21,795 nucleotides of DNA. It comes from Peptoniphilus sp034090345. GTDB taxonomy: Bacteria; Bacillota; Clostridia; Tissierellales; Peptoniphilaceae. Where the stretch lies: NCBI RefSeq assembly GCF_034090345.1, contig NZ_JAXDSS010000005.1, positions 1-21,795 of the forward strand, given 5' to 3'. The translations under genes and the position numbers were made by a program. How positions within the stretch are numbered: position 1 is the first letter of the stretch; the number at the start of each line of letters is the position of its first letter. The notes beneath the pieces are model-generated. The model saw nothing but the letters and a program-made list of their open reading frames with translations, did not search any database and was not told the DNA's origin. Shown here piece by piece: positions 21,255-21,795 of the stretch.

Positions 21255-21795
21255 TCAGTATTTTGAAATTTCGTCAATAAATGGTGAACTCATCACAGGT
21301 TGAGAATTATGAGTTTTAGGAGCTAAAAGAAATAGAGATTCTTTAGCACGAGTCATTGCGACATAAAATAATCTACGTTCCTCTTCTGAGTCTAGTTCAT
21401 CATCACTTTGATTGGACGGTATTACACCATCAACTATATCGACAACAAAAACACAATCAAACTCCAATCCCTTGACGGAGTGGATAGTTGAAAGTGTTAA
21501 GTTGGATTTTTTGATACTTGGTTTTGAAAGTAGAGTTTCTAAATGCTTCAAACGCCCTATAAGATTTTCTAAATCATCAGAACTTTCGGCTATAAATTTT
21601 AAATAGTGAATAAATTCAGCCAAAGAAGAATAACTGAATCCGAACTTATTTGCAAAATCATTTAGATAATTATCATAACCTATTGAATATAACACATATT
21701 CAATTTGTTCATGAATTTTTAGAGATTTAAGTTTTTTAAAGTCATTCATAAGAGAGAATATGTTATCTTTATAATAACTAGGAAGATCCGGATAA
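21255..21795 (-). CDS. UvrD/PcrA/Rep-type DNA helicase, C-terminal part (partial)
   Basis: The minus-strand frame is open to the window edge and gives about 180 C-terminal residues of a superfamily 1A helicase. Motif V appears as LSTIHSVKGLEFDCVFVVDI and motif VI as EEERRLFYVAMTRAKESLFL, including the arginine finger region. The preceding helical part fits domain 2B/2A of UvrD-like enzymes. The protein ends soon after motif VI (SSPFIDEISKY), without the long tail of typical PcrA, so it may be a shorter UvrD-like helicase. The ATP-binding motifs lie outside the window. The mgtE ribosome binding site overlaps its stop, suggesting coupled expression. Confidence 0.88.
   Translation of the reverse strand, partial: YPDLPSYYKDNIFSLMNDFKKLKSLKIHEQIEYVLYSIGYDNYLNDFANKFGFSYSSLAEFIHYLKFIAESSDDLENLIGRLKHLETLLSKPSIKKSNLTLSTIHSVKGLEFDCVFVVDIVDGVIPSNQSDDELDSEEERRLFYVAMTRAKESLFLLAPKTHNSQPVMSSPFIDEISKY

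Noticed and set aside
1..21795. CRISPR array, insertion sequence, prophage, integron or tRNA genes
   Set aside because: No regularly spaced repeats, transposase-like motifs, terminal repeats or cloverleaf sequences were found on reading both strands.

Overview
The window is AT-rich DNA with strong AGGAGG-type ribosome binding sites, several GTG/TTG starts and compact Rho-independent terminators. It reads as an obligately anaerobic low-GC Firmicute (Bacillota). An oxygen-sensitive [FeFe]-hydrogenase, a glycine riboswitch ahead of an amino acid:cation symporter, an M18 aminopeptidase and an oleate hydratase suit a peptide- or amino-acid-fermenting, host-associated Clostridia/Tissierellia type (for example anaerobic cocci). 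The genus cannot be fixed from the sequence alone. I see no phage, insertion sequence, CRISPR array, tRNA or rRNA; this is housekeeping and physiology DNA.

Layout, left to right. At 1-138 is the tail of an unrecognised protein, followed by a YjjG-like HAD phosphatase. At 905-2915 an M18 aminopeptidase and an FMN-type PNPOx/NimA-like protein form a unit whose promoter is covered by a 28-bp palindrome. At 2984-5917 come a cysteine-rich C_GCAxxG_C_C protein, a TetR-family regulator and an oleate hydratase; a 16-bp perfect palindrome overlaps the hydratase ribosome binding site. At 6011-6679 are two small membrane proteins of unknown role. At 6835-10479 an operon encodes a GltD-like flavoprotein carrying a NuoF-type Fe-S domain plus a catalytic [FeFe]-hydrogenase, the pattern of glutamate-synthase-linked (group A2-type) hydrogenases. 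At 10538-12922 are an AEC-family permease and an HtrA serine protease.

At 12943-13600 is a decayed manganese-dependent inorganic pyrophosphatase: two nonsense codons, one frameshift and loss of the C-terminal half. It is followed by a tandem glycine riboswitch (about 13728-13912), a long leader with two terminator-like hairpins, and the AGCS amino acid:cation symporter it should control. At 15711-16713 are a YkvA (DUF1232) membrane protein, apparently started at a rare AUA or AUU codon, and an overlapping 3-methyladenine DNA glycosylase. Then come a GlsB/YeaQ-type small membrane protein, a PIB-type heavy-metal ATPase and a GNAT acetyltransferase. On the minus strand a UvrD/PcrA-type helicase (3' part only) and an MgtE magnesium transporter are probably co-transcribed and converge on the acetyltransferase.

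How the genes work together. The hydrogenase pair couples H2 metabolism to a pyridine-nucleotide/flavin module. The TetR-hydratase pair looks like a self-contained fatty-acid detoxification unit. The riboswitch ties glycine level to expression of a small-amino-acid symporter. The points most worth following are the hydrogenase/GltD-NuoF fusion pair, the operator-like palindromes at 905-932 and 4047-4062, the non-canonical start of the ykvA-like gene, and the two mutually complementary hairpins downstream of the glycine aptamers.
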